Origin: Bacilli bacterium
Lineage (GTDB): Bacteria; Bacillota_I; Bacilli_A; RF39; UBA660
Direction: 5' to 3'
Assembly (NCBI GenBank): GCA_017409785.1
Contig: JAFQSD010000001.1
Location: forward strand, 301,617 to 365,616
DNA: 64,000 nucleotides
Within the stretch, counting starts at the first letter, position 1, and each line of letters begins with the position of its first letter. The position numbers and the translations under genes are program-made. Positions 36,170-44,162 of the stretch are shown here, piece by piece. The notes below the pieces were generated by a model that did not search any database, was not told the origin of the DNA, and saw only the letters and a list, made by a program, of their open reading frames with translations.

Positions 36170-36920
36170 AAATTAACCCTCCATTAATATAATGGCTTTA
36201 ATTTAAAAATATATACATTTCGTATTTTAAATCGAGATGGAGAATTACCCATCTTTTTAATTCTAAATCGCTTAGAATGCATCCTAATAATTTTAGATTA
36301 AGAACTATCCATCTAAATAAACTTAAATTCATTCTAGTGAATTGAGATAGAGAAGTGGTAGTCTCAAAAAAGATAAATCTCTTAAAATTAACATAGGTAT
36401 TTTAATCATATATAAATATAGATATATATATAATAATATACATATATATAAATAAAATTAATTTAAAAATAAAATGTAAAATTAAAAACAAATTAAATTT
36501 AATTAATATAAATATCTTTATTTAAATTAAAATAAATAATATAATATACTTATAAATATAAATAAAATAAATATAAATTAATAGAGGAGTATATATAATA
36601 ATAAATATATCAAAATGTATATATATAGAAGTTAACATAATATCAATTATAGGAAGCTGATTAAATGAGTTAAATATTAAATAAACGGATAATAACCTAT
36701 CTAAATAACTATAAATTAACTACAGATATCAATATATAATAATATGCATATATAAATAAATAATAATTCTATAAATATAATTATAAATAATTAATTAAAA
36801 ATAAATTTAAAATAAAAATAAGTTATATAATTAGTAACTTATTTTTTTATTATAAAAGTATTAACTAAAATTAATTAAGAAAGAAGAGTCTAAATTAAAT
36901 AAACCTACACTCCCCCTCCT
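36170..36920. other. Gene-free, very AT-rich replication terminus region
   Basis: 750 bp with no credible ORF. From about 36400 to 36850 it is nearly all A/T, with TA-rich runs (ATATATATAATAATATACATAT). The left 230 bp contains related short words (GAGATGGAGAA..ACCCATCT, AACTATCCATCTAA, GAGATAGAGAAGTGG) that may fold or be protein sites. It holds the dif site at 36630-36657 and sits exactly where gene orientation changes from + to -. No CRISPR, IS or tRNA is seen. Confidence 0.8.
36630..36657 (-). other. dif: dif site (XerC/XerD recombination site)
   Basis: Read on the - strand: left arm GCTTCCTATAA, 6-bp centre TTGATA, right arm TTATGTTAACT. Against the B. subtilis dif (arms ACTTCCTAGAA and TTATGTAAACT), 23 of 28 positions match by eye; the right (XerD) arm also fits E. 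coli TTATGTTAAAT at 10 of 11. Position in a gene-free gap at the point of transcription convergence, 2.5 kb from xerD, supports it. Confidence 0.85.
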
Positions 36921-37610
36921 CTACTTCTTTGTAGGATATCCAGCAAACTTTCTAACAAACTCTAAATCTTCTTTACAAAAGTCTTTACTTATACCAGAAC
37001 CCTTTAAAATCATATCAGTAATTAAACTATCATAAAATTCTTCTTGAATAGATGAATCTTGTAATCCAATAAAATGTTCATTAACATGAAAATTCATATT
37101 ACTTTTAGTTGTATGCATATAACCCAAAATAAATTCTTTTGGTATATAACCAATTGTCTTTATATATTGCTCCATAGGAAACATCATACCTCTTTGATTC
37201 TTTTGTTCAGCACTAGATATACCCATACCATAAAAGTCAGGATAATCTCCTACAAAGTATGATTCCCCTTCTCTATCTTTAATTGTAGAAGGAATTAATA
37301 CAACTGTCCCTATAAATTCATCATTTCCTTCATCTAACCATCTTTCTAATAAATCAAATTGATATGGAAAGCCATAAAAATATCTTTCTAAATCTTCAGT
37401 CTTAACATCCCTTACTAAACCAAACAATCTTACAGTAGCTGCAGTACCACCTTCAGAAGCATTTACTTTAAGCCCTTCTGTACATATCATTTTAGCAGCA
37501 TTTAAACGTCCGATTTCGCTTATTTTATATCCAGGAATAACATTGTGTATCCCAATAGAAAAATTCTCTCCAGAAGCCTCTAAAATAGCATTTTTATCTA
37601 AATGATTCAT
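36921..37610 (-). CDS. Hypothetical 229-residue protein
   Basis: 229 residues, soluble, no signal peptide. Contains GTVVLIPSTIKDREGESYFVGDYPDFYGMGISSAEQKNQRGMMFP and EFILGYMHTTKSNMNFHVNEHF. I do not recognise a family. A GGAGGT ribosome binding site precedes the ATG at 37610. It follows the DUF2752 gene by 2 nt and is in its operon. Its 3' end contains an exact GAGAAGGG word on the - strand (37266-37273), noted in the findings. Confidence 0.68.
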   Translation of the reverse strand: MNHLDKNAILEASGENFSIGIHNVIPGYKISEIGRLNAAKMICTEGLKVNASEGGTAATVRLFGLVRDVKTEDLERYFYGFPYQFDLLERWLDEGNDEFIGTVVLIPSTIKDREGESYFVGDYPDFYGMGISSAEQKNQRGMMFPMEQYIKTIGYIPKEFILGYMHTTKSNMNFHVNEHFIGLQDSSIQEEFYDSLITDMILKGSGISKDFCKEDLEFVRKFAGYPTKK

Positions 37611-37612
37611 AA

Positions 37613-37924
37613 CTATACCTCCGTAGGTAATAAAAATTCAAATCCAGGTAAATTTCTAAATAACATAAATAAAAAAGTCATAACTAAAAATACATATAAC
37701 CATTTTATATTAGGAACATAAACTTTTTTCTTTAATACTTTCATTATAATAAAATAAAGTCCATATAAGATACCAACTATAAGTAATAAAAAAACATATG
37801 GATTATATCTAAAAGCTTGATAAAAATCTAACTTAAGTAAAGACATAAACATTCTAGTCCCACCACAACCAGCACATTCAATATCAAATAAATTTTTAAA
37901 TAAACAAATAGTTTTAAATTTCAT
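37613..37924 (-). CDS. DUF2752 membrane protein
   Basis: 103 residues. The N-terminal FDIECAGCGGTRMFMSLLKLDF is the DUF2752 hallmark (CxxCGxTR), followed by two membrane helices (about 42-60 and 75-92). Family function unknown; it is small, membrane bound, and often near zinc-ribbon/DUF4190 proteins, as here. The start ATG follows AGGTGA. It overlaps no neighbour but sits 2 nt before the 36921 gene. Confidence 0.85.
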   Translation of the reverse strand: MKFKTICLFKNLFDIECAGCGGTRMFMSLLKLDFYQAFRYNPYVFLLLIVGILYGLYFIIMKVLKKKVYVPNIKWLYVFLVMTFLFMLFRNLPGFEFLLPTEV

Positions 37925-37942
37925 AAAATATCACCTAATAAA

Positions 37943-37964
37943 AAAACTATGAAACCATAGTTTT
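37943..37964 (-). terminator. Terminator of the zinc-ribbon/DUF4190 gene
   Basis: AAAACTATG (37943-37951), loop, CATAGTTTT (37956-37964), read on the - strand into a T-run. The right arm overlaps the gene's last bases. Confidence 0.8.
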
Positions 37965-38394
37965 AAATAGATGCTAGCCCTTCAGTAAATCCAATCATAA
38001 ATGGAATAATCCAAACTAACATTGAAAGCATACCAATAATACTAACAATTAATCCAGCAATCGCTAAACCATTACCAGCACCATTATTTTTCTTAGCATT
38101 GTTCATTCCAATAATTGAAAAGATTAAACTTAGCCATGATATACTACCACAGCAGAATACTAATGATACTATTGAAACAACTAATCCTGCAATAGCCATA
38201 CCATTAGCATTAGCTTGAACTCCTGCTGATGTAGTAAAATTATTATTTATATCATAATTATTTTGTACTTGTGGTTGACCACCATTATTAACTGGCATTT
38301 GATTATTTTGTACTTCTAAACTATAACCACAAGTTGTACAAAACTTACTATTTTCTTCTAATTGCGTACCACACGCTGGACAATACTTATTCAT
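37963..38394 (-). CDS. Zinc-ribbon plus DUF4190 membrane protein
   Basis: 143 residues. MNKYCPACGTQLEENSKFCTTCG is a zinc-ribbon (two CxxC); an Asn/Gln linker follows; then two glycine-rich helices typical of DUF4190 (NGMAIAGLVVSIVSLVFCCG and GNGLAIAGLIVSIIGMLSMLV). Likely a small membrane protein with a metal-binding head. GAGGTG precedes the ATG at 38394. Function unknown. Confidence 0.85.
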   Translation of the reverse strand: MNKYCPACGTQLEENSKFCTTCGYSLEVQNNQMPVNNGGQPQVQNNYDINNNFTTSAGVQANANGMAIAGLVVSIVSLVFCCGSISWLSLIFSIIGMNNAKKNNGAGNGLAIAGLIVSIIGMLSMLVWIIPFMIGFTEGLASI

Positions 38395-38412
38395 AAAAAC
38401 ACCTCAATATTC

Positions 38413-39180
38413 TTAAACTTTTCTAGATTGAATTTCAGCAATCTTCTCTAATACTTCTTTAGCATTATCTTCATTTATTTCAGTATAACCAAGTTCTTTT
38501 AAAGCTTGAACTTTAGCAGTATTTAATTCTTGGGTACGAGATAACTTCTCTTCATTCTTATGCTCAATATCTTGTACAAATCTTTGATGTGAAGCACTAA
38601 GTTTACTCTTAGAAGCTCCTCCATTATTATATAAAGTCATAGCACTAAATAAAATACTTTCAAAAATAAATTGTTTATCTTTATTAAATACAAATTCCAT
38701 TGGATCAGTAAACCCTAAAGATTTAGACATATATCCTAAAATATATTTTAATTCATCAGTTGTTTCCATTGATTGTAAGAAATTATATAAGTAAAGATAA
38801 GTATTATAAGTATCCTTAGTCTTATCAGAACTTAACTTTTCTTTTAATAAGTTAATAATATCAGATAATAACTCTTGTTCTTTCTTATTAAATCCCTTTA
38901 AATCAGCGATAACTTCTTTAGAAGAAGAGTCTTTAACTCCTTCATTAAGTCTTCCTTCAACTTCAATAATATATTCACCAGTAATCTTTAAATCACTTAA
39001 TGCTTCAATATTTTCAATATTTAATAAACTAAGTAATTTCGCTGCTTTTTCTTTAGGCCAATTATTAATATTATCAATACCTAAATAATTGTATAACATT
39101 TGTCTTGATACTCCTAAATATTTTGCTAAACGAACTTTACTAATTCCTAATTCGGTAAGTACTACATTTAATTCTTTCAT
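38413..39180 (-). CDS. HTH DNA-binding regulator
   Basis: 255 residues. The N-terminal helix-turn-helix is KVRLAKYLGVSRQMLYNYLG (about 15-34), Xre/Cro-like. The rest is helical with a long coiled part (RFVQDIEHKNEEKLSRTQELNTAKVQALKELGY). Start ATG 39180 after TTAGGAGGG; a longer frame to 39246 lacks a ribosome binding site and crosses the promoter. A palindrome ATTTACCTGTAAAT (39211-39224) lies in the spacer of its own promoter, so self-repression is plausible. Target genes unknown. Confidence 0.8.
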   Translation of the reverse strand: MKELNVVLTELGISKVRLAKYLGVSRQMLYNYLGIDNINNWPKEKAAKLLSLLNIENIEALSDLKITGEYIIEVEGRLNEGVKDSSSKEVIADLKGFNKKEQELLSDIINLLKEKLSSDKTKDTYNTYLYLYNFLQSMETTDELKYILGYMSKSLGFTDPMEFVFNKDKQFIFESILFSAMTLYNNGGASKSKLSASHQRFVQDIEHKNEEKLSRTQELNTAKVQALKELGYTEINEDNAKEVLEKIAEIQSRKV

Positions 39181-39201
39181 ATAATTTACCCTCCTAATAT
39201 A

Positions 39202-39230
39202 ATTATAGACATTTACCTGTAAATAATCAA
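39202..39230 (-). promoter_or_regulatory. Promoter with palindromic operator of the HTH gene
   Basis: Read on the - strand: TTGATT (39225-39230), 17-bp spacer, TATAAT (39202-39207). The spacer contains a perfect 14-bp palindrome ATTTACAGGTAAAT (39211-39224). A looser copy, TGTAAATTGACA, lies just upstream (39232-39243). Likely operator, probably for the adjacent HTH protein (inference). Confidence 0.65.
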
Positions 39231-39250
39231 GTGTAAATTGACACATTTTC

Positions 39251-39283
39251 TAAAAAATAAAAAGTATCATTTCTGATACTTAT
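39251..39283 (-). terminator. Terminator of mnmA
   Basis: AAGTATCA (39262-39269), loop TTTC, TGATACTT (39274-39281), read on the - strand into a T-rich tail. Confidence 0.8.
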
Positions 39284-39292
39284 TTTTACTAA

Positions 39293-40327
39293 TTAAAATA
39301 CTTCTTCAATAATTCCTCCACCAAGACAGCAATTATTTTTATCATATAATACAACTGATTGTCCTAATGTAATAGCTCGTTCATTTTCAAGTAATTTAAC
39401 TTGCATTTTATTATCATCTAAAAAGGCAACAACACATTTTTTTAATTGTCCTCTAGATCTAACTTTTGCATATAATTCATCTGGAAGATTATCTAATAAT
39501 AAATTAACTTCTTTAGCCACTAAACTACATCCAAATAAATCATCATTAGAACCAACAATTAATCTATTATTTTCTACATCTAACTTAATAACATATAATG
39601 GTTCTTTATAAGAAATATTTAATCCTTTTCTTTGACCAACTGTATAATAAATTAAACCATTATGTTTACCTAAAACAGTACCATCTTTTAAACAAATATC
39701 TCCATGCTTAGGTAATATATCTAAATTACTATCTAAAAAGGCTTTATAATCGTCATTTGGTATAAAACAAATCTCTTGACTATCTTTCTTATTACTAACG
39801 CTTATACCAGCTTTTAAAGCTAATTCTCGAACTTTTTCTTTATCATTATAATCTTGTAAAGGCAAAATAACTTTATTTAATACTTCTTTATTAATACCCC
39901 ATAAAAAATAAGATTGATCTTTTTCTAATACATCCGCTCTATATAATTTACCATCAATAATCTTAGCATAATGCCCAGTAGATATATAATCACATCCAAG
40001 TTTTACTGCTTCCTCATAAAATAGCCCAAATTTAAAATACTTATTGCATACACAACAAGGATTAGGAGTAACACCATTTTTATATGAATCAATAAAGTTC
40101 TTAATAACTATACTTTTAAATTTATCTCTTAAGTCAAGTACCACATGTTTAATACCTAACTCTTCACAAACTCTTTTAGCATCATTTATAGAATCAATAC
40201 TTTTTTGATTATCAATAAGATGCATAGTTATACCTATAACATCATACCCCTGACTCTTTAAAAGATAAGCTGCTGCTGATGAATCAACTCCCCCACTCAT
40301 CCCTATTCCAATAACTTTTTTATCCAT
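39293..40327 (-). CDS. mnmA: tRNA 2-thiouridylase MnmA
   Basis: 344 residues. The N-terminal PP-loop GIGMSGGVDSSAAAYLL (about residues 6-22); NPCCVCNKYFKFGLF with the catalytic Cys; STGHYAKI; KKDSQEICFIP. It makes 2-thiouridine at U34 of tRNA-Lys, Glu and Gln. The ATG at 40327 is 5 nt after GGTGA; the start at 40342 overlaps it. Downstream of spoIIM. The usual cysteine desulfurase partner gene is not in the window. Confidence 0.96.
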   Translation of the reverse strand: MDKKVIGIGMSGGVDSSAAAYLLKSQGYDVIGITMHLIDNQKSIDSINDAKRVCEELGIKHVVLDLRDKFKSIVIKNFIDSYKNGVTPNPCCVCNKYFKFGLFYEEAVKLGCDYISTGHYAKIIDGKLYRADVLEKDQSYFLWGINKEVLNKVILPLQDYNDKEKVRELALKAGISVSNKKDSQEICFIPNDDYKAFLDSNLDILPKHGDICLKDGTVLGKHNGLIYYTVGQRKGLNISYKEPLYVIKLDVENNRLIVGSNDDLFGCSLVAKEVNLLLDNLPDELYAKVRSRGQLKKCVVAFLDDNKMQVKLLENERAITLGQSVVLYDKNNCCLGGGIIEEVF

Positions 40328-40373
40328 ATAAATCACCAACAAAAGTATACACCAAAAACCAATATTTTTAAAG

Positions 40374-40955
40374 TTAAATAATTCTTAAAAGATTTGGAAT
40401 AATAAAAGTACTAATTAATGTACTAAAAATAATTATTAATGAAGAAATAACTAATAATTTTAAATATCTTCTAACAAAAATTCTATTATATTCTTTCTTT
40501 TTAAATAGATAATTAAATAATAGTATAGAAAAACTAATAGAATAATATGTTAATACAAAAACTATAAATAAGTTTATAATCTCAGGAAATATATAAATAA
40601 TACCTGAAATTAACCCTTTAAAACCATATGTATATAAAATACTAGTAAAACTAAAACCAATTAAAAAACTTTTATAAATTAATAAAATCAAACTAATAAT
40701 AATTCCAATAATTGAAATACCCATTATCCATATAAATAATATTAAAAATAAATTACTAGTTAATATAGACCATAAATTCTTAAAATACTTAATCTTATTT
40801 TCATTAATATCTAAAAAATAGCTATTAATAGTACTCTTAACTAATTCTTGATTATCATTACTTATAACTGCAATAAAAAATATTCCTAAAAGAATACTAA
40901 TAATAGTTATAATAATTAAAAATAAAAGAAGTTTATTCTTAGTTATTTTCTTCAT
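40374..40955 (-). CDS. spoIIM: Stage II sporulation protein M
   Basis: 193 residues (B. subtilis about 215). Membrane protein with about five helices; the family pattern ITKNKLLLFLIIITIISILLGIFFIAVI at the start, LTSNLFLILFIWIMGISIIGI, YKSFLIGFSFTSI and YIFPEIINLFIVFVLTYYSISFS. SpoIIM belongs to the SpoIID/M/P complex that drives septal peptidoglycan thinning during engulfment. Start ATG 40955 behind GGTGA; a start at 40967 contains that site. It sits 4.3 kb from dif and, in Bacillus, lies next to xerD too, suggesting broken synteny. Confidence 0.92.
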   Translation of the reverse strand: MKKITKNKLLLFLIIITIISILLGIFFIAVISNDNQELVKSTINSYFLDINENKIKYFKNLWSILTSNLFLILFIWIMGISIIGIIISLILLIYKSFLIGFSFTSILYTYGFKGLISGIIYIFPEIINLFIVFVLTYYSISFSILLFNYLFKKKEYNRIFVRRYLKLLVISSLIIIFSTLISTFIIPNLLRII

Positions 40956-41057
40956 AAGTATCACCACTAAATTATATTAAGCAAATAAATAACTATACAT
41001 TAATTCATTTTACAAATATCATCAAATATTTTATAATTATAGAGTGAGGTGAATATA

Positions 41058-41144
41058 ATGAGTAAAGTTTTCACAAAAATAGTAATAATTGTCTTAATAA
41101 TAGCTATGTTATTAAGTATAGTTAGTATGTTATTTTTCATGTAA
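41058..41144 (+). CDS. 28-residue Prli42-like membrane peptide
   Basis: A tiny ORF with an excellent ribosome binding site (GAGGTG, 41046-41051, 6 nt before ATG). It encodes a short basic head (MSKVFTKI) and one membrane helix (VIIVLIIAMLLSIVSMLFF). Length and layout match Prli42/DUF4044, the about 31-residue stressosome membrane anchor of Listeria and Bacilli. It is followed by its own terminator, in a - strand region, so it is an independent transcription unit. The family match is by pattern only. Confidence 0.65.
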   Translation: MSKVFTKIVIIVLIIAMLLSIVSMLFFM

Positions 41145-41173
41145 AAAAGAACTTCTTTTGAAGTTCTTTTTAT
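41144..41173. terminator. Bidirectional terminator after the small membrane peptide
   Basis: AAAGAACTTC (41146-41155), loop TTTT, GAAGTTCTTT (41160-41169), between convergent genes. Confidence 0.88.
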
Positions 41174-41472
41174 TTGTTAATATATCCTTCTATCTCAGGT
41201 AATATATTATCTACAAAACTATGATCAACATTATATCTATTTACGATGTCATTAATTCTTCTTGTATCTCCAGCTAAATATAACATTAAAAGTCCAGCTA
41301 CCCTATTAGATGTAAATTGATCTAAAATCTTTCTATCTTTAGTATCAACATTATACTTTTTACAAATTGCATCAATAGGTCCATAACCATATAAATAATT
41401 AGTTAAAGCCTTACTGATTAACTCAACATTTTTATCTTGATCCTTTAAATGTACCTTAGTCCAAACCTTCAT
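41170..41472 (-). CDS. Hypothetical 100-residue protein
   Basis: 100 residues, soluble and helical (VWTKVHLKDQDKNVELISKALTNYLYGYGPIDAI..NVDTKDRKILDQFTSNRVAGLLMLYL). The last 40 residues look like an RNA/DNA-independent helical bundle; no family recognised. The ATG at 41472 follows AGAGGTG; a GTG start 9 nt upstream sits on the ribosome binding site. Convergent with the Prli42-like gene. Function unknown. Confidence 0.68.
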   Translation of the reverse strand: MKVWTKVHLKDQDKNVELISKALTNYLYGYGPIDAICKKYNVDTKDRKILDQFTSNRVAGLLMLYLAGDTRRINDIVNRYNVDHSFVDNILPEIEGYINK

Positions 41473-41527
41473 ATATGACACCTCTTCTCTTTGACTAACT
41501 ATAATATCATAAAATAATCAAAAAGAA

Positions 41528-41546
41528 AAGGACTTTTACAGTCCTT
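41528..41546 (-). terminator. Terminator of the 41536 gene
   Basis: AAGGACT (41528-41534) and AGTCCTT (41540-41546), read on the - strand into TTCTTTT. The stop codon lies in the loop. Confidence 0.75.
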
Positions 41547-42390
41547 GACGTTTACCAATATATTCCACTTTAGTAATAATATCAATAAGTTCATCCCTAT
41601 AGCCATTACCATCATATAAATGAACCATAATGCAATTAAACATTACATTCGTTTCTTTATAAGTAACAGTATAAATATGGTAAACATTTCTAACTCCATC
41701 TTTAGAAGCATAATAAGTATTTCCTTTTACAATTCTATCACCATAATCTTTTATATAAGGATAAAACGTAGTTACATCATCACGAGTTGATTTTATCCAA
41801 CTATCTCTTTCTTTTAAAATATAATCTGCAGAAGTAATATCACCAACATCATATACAAAAAAACCTAAGTTTATTCCTCTAATTTTATCTTTAACATAAA
41901 TATCATATTCATTTACTTCTGTTTCCTTATATAAGCCAGGAAAAGTAAAAACAAATGAATCTTTATAATTAATAACTAAAGGATTTGACTTTAAATTATT
42001 TGAAGCAAATACAACCGTTAATAAACCACTTGCAAAAAGAATAATAGACAAAATAGCAAAAACTAAAGTTTTTAATCTATACTTAGTGTCCTTACAAACA
42101 TATTTAAGATTAAAATAAGGAATAATAAATGCATTTAAACAATAAATGCCAATACACCACCATACTTTTCCTTTTAAATCTTTAATATTAGCAGCTTTAA
42201 TCATAAAATAGATTAATTCAGCCCAGACACCAATCACAGACAAAAAAATCAATAAAACCAGGCTAATCGCAATAAAATCACTATTAAAAAGCACATCAGA
42301 AGTTTTTATAGTAGCTATTAATATTCCATAAATAAAAAATAAAACAAACGATATAGCCATAGGCCAATATAATTTAAAAAATCTTTTCAC
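41536..42390 (-). CDS. Four-TM membrane protein with extracytoplasmic tail
   Basis: 284 residues. Four hydrophobic helices (about 8-28, 40-68, 77-95, 108-130) are followed by about 150 residues that look extracytoplasmic (NLKSNPLVINYKDSFVFTFPGLYKETEVNEYDIYVKDKIRG). The start is GTG at 42390 behind GAGGTG. The tail resembles small secreted or lipoprotein domains of uncharacterised families. Single gene with its own terminator. Function unknown. Confidence 0.7.
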   Translation of the reverse strand: MKRFFKLYWPMAISFVLFFIYGILIATIKTSDVLFNSDFIAISLVLLIFLSVIGVWAELIYFMIKAANIKDLKGKVWWCIGIYCLNAFIIPYFNLKYVCKDTKYRLKTLVFAILSIILFASGLLTVVFASNNLKSNPLVINYKDSFVFTFPGLYKETEVNEYDIYVKDKIRGINLGFFVYDVGDITSADYILKERDSWIKSTRDDVTTFYPYIKDYGDRIVKGNTYYASKDGVRNVYHIYTVTYKETNVMFNCIMVHLYDGNGYRDELIDIITKVEYIGKRQGL

Positions 42391-42435
42391 GTAAACACCT
42401 CTACATAAAATATAATATCAACTTAACTTTTAGTC

Positions 42436-42468
42436 AATAAAAATCCTTACTATATAAAGTAAGGATTT
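42436..42468 (-). terminator. Terminator of the MBL hydrolase gene
   Basis: AAATCCTTACT (42441-42451) and AGTAAGGATTT (42458-42468), read on the - strand into a TTTTATT tail. The stem includes the gene's stop codon. Confidence 0.85.
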
Positions 42469-42974
42469 GTTTCTTTTTCTTTATTTAATGTTGTTGCTTC
42501 ACCATGACCGGGATATAAATTAACATCAATATCCATCTTCTTAAAGTTTGCAAGACTTTCATCCATCTCAATTTTACTTCCACCAGGTAAATCTACTCTA
42601 CCAATAGAACCTTCAAAAATAAAGTCTCCTACAAACATTGCATTATCATCTTCAAAATAGAAAGTAACTGAATCTTTCGAATGTCCAGGAGTATGAATAC
42701 ATTTAAATTTAAAATCTCCAACAGTATATTCTTTTTCTTCTAAATTACTTCTTTTAAATATTTTAATACTTCTTTTTGTTAAGAAATTTCTAAGTGCACC
42801 AATATGGTCAAAGTGTGAATGAGTAATAAGTACTCCTAAAACTTTATTATCACCAATTTCTTCACGAATTTTTATATAGTCAGCACCCGGGTCAATAACT
42901 AAACAATTACCATTATTTACAAGCACATAACAATTCTCATCTAATGCACCAGTTATAACTCTCTTAATTTCCAT
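42450..42974 (-). CDS. MBL-fold metallohydrolase, glyoxalase II-like
   Basis: 174 residues. The zinc motif THSHFDHIGAL (about 51-61), HTPGHSKDSVTFYF (His near 115), FVGDFIFEGSIGRVD (Asp near 134), and LYPGHGEAT (His). A single-domain MBL hydrolase of the GloB/YcbL type that may hydrolyse thioesters such as lactoylglutathione analogues. The C-terminal glutathione-binding domain of true GloB is absent, as in YcbL-like forms. Start ATG 42974 behind GAGGTG. Substrate unknown. Confidence 0.9.
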   Translation of the reverse strand: MEIKRVITGALDENCYVLVNNGNCLVIDPGADYIKIREEIGDNKVLGVLITHSHFDHIGALRNFLTKRSIKIFKRSNLEEKEYTVGDFKFKCIHTPGHSKDSVTFYFEDDNAMFVGDFIFEGSIGRVDLPGGSKIEMDESLANFKKMDIDVNLYPGHGEATTLNKEKETNPYFI

Positions 42975-42986
42975 CTTAACACCTCA

Positions 42987-44069
42987 CTAACTAGATAATT
43001 CTTTACTTATATAAATATAGTTATAATTCATATCAAGTCTAAATGTATATTTATAAGTTCCACTTACCAATTTTTCTGGTAAATCTAAAGCGTCACTTCC
43101 ATAATATTTAACTCTTTCAGTTAAAACAATAGTTGATTCTGTACTAGTGGCTCCAATAAGTTCTTTTTCAACTCTATAAAATGTTGCTCCTGTTGATTCA
43201 CATTGTCCTTGAACATATTCGTTTCTTTCTGGAATATATTGAAAACCTCCAATACAAGTATTTCCTAATTGAACATTTTGATTACTAATATTTGTATCTT
43301 CTCCAAATAACTTCTTTAATTCTACTTGTAATACATCTGCTTTAAAAGCTTTAGGTACAAATGATGCAGTTACTTCACATTTAAAAGGTTCCATACTAGT
43401 AGCACTAAACTTATTACAATTTGATTCATATAAATCACTTGTAGCGATTTGTCTATAAGCTAAGTATAGTTTTAATTGATCATTTAATTCTACAGAACCT
43501 AAATCTTCACGAATAGTTGTAGCAACTTTACCATATAAATCTTTAACAATAGTTGAATCTAAATCTAACTCTTTAGTCTCACCACTAGTTGAAACTGGAG
43601 TACATTTATAATTCATTATAGCAATTTGTTGTTGATGATAATACCATAGTCCCCCAATTGCTCCTATTAAAAGTAAAATTATAAAGAAGAAAAATCTTGC
43701 TAACTTATTTTTAGGTTTCTTTTCTTTTTTCTTTTTTCCATTTTCTGCAACTACTGGCGCTGAAGTACTTGCAACACTTGGAGTAACACTCGGAGTCGCA
43801 GCAACAGTTGGTTTAGGTTGAGCTTGAGCACTAGCACTAGGTGCAACAACTTTAACTGTCGGAGTAGCAGTTGGCACCATAGTAGTAGCCGCAGCAACAG
43901 CTTGTGGTTTATTAGTTGCTGTAATTACTGGTTGACTATTAGCTGGTTTCGCATTGCTAACAGCAGCCCCTGCATCATTAGTTGAAGCATCTACAGGTTT
44001 AGCATCTGGCATAGCCACTTTTACCCCAGGAATAGTTTGATTATTAGTTTCATTAGCCCCATTATTCAT
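42987..44069 (-). CDS. Ala/Pro/Thr-rich single-TM protein
   Basis: 360 residues. The first 110 residues are low-complexity Ala/Pro/Thr/Val with repeated TP, VA and AQ words; then a basic strip (KKKKEKKPKNK), one membrane helix (LARFFFFIILLLIGAIGGLWYYH, about 123-145), and about 215 outer residues rich in beta strands with Cys (NYKCTP, CNKF, CEVT, CIGG, CEST). Likely an envelope protein with the repeat tail inside. It ends 12 nt before the MBL gene. The low-complexity part is the only unusual composition in this arm. Function unknown. Confidence 0.68.
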   Translation of the reverse strand: MNNGANETNNQTIPGVKVAMPDAKPVDASTNDAGAAVSNAKPANSQPVITATNKPQAVAAATTMVPTATPTVKVVAPSASAQAQPKPTVAATPSVTPSVASTSAPVVAENGKKKKEKKPKNKLARFFFFIILLLIGAIGGLWYYHQQQIAIMNYKCTPVSTSGETKELDLDSTIVKDLYGKVATTIREDLGSVELNDQLKLYLAYRQIATSDLYESNCNKFSATSMEPFKCEVTASFVPKAFKADVLQVELKKLFGEDTNISNQNVQLGNTCIGGFQYIPERNEYVQGQCESTGATFYRVEKELIGATSTESTIVLTERVKYYGSDALDLPEKLVSGTYKYTFRLDMNYNYIYISKELSS

Positions 44070-44134
44070 TTTTAAATCACCTTTCCTACTATATCTAATT
44101 TTAGATCATTTATAAAGTTTTTACAAGTCTAAAA

Positions 44135-44162
44135 AAATTAAAAGAAGAGTATTTCTACTCTC
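44135..44162 (-). terminator. Terminator of the ABC exporter operon
   Basis: A 6-bp stem AGAGTA/TACTCT (44146-44161) read on the - strand into TTCTTTTAATTTTTTT. Confidence 0.6.

Noticed and set aside
36400..36850. TA-rich runs as CRISPR or satellite array
   Set aside because: No repeat of fixed length with unique spacers; it is simple AT-rich sequence around dif.
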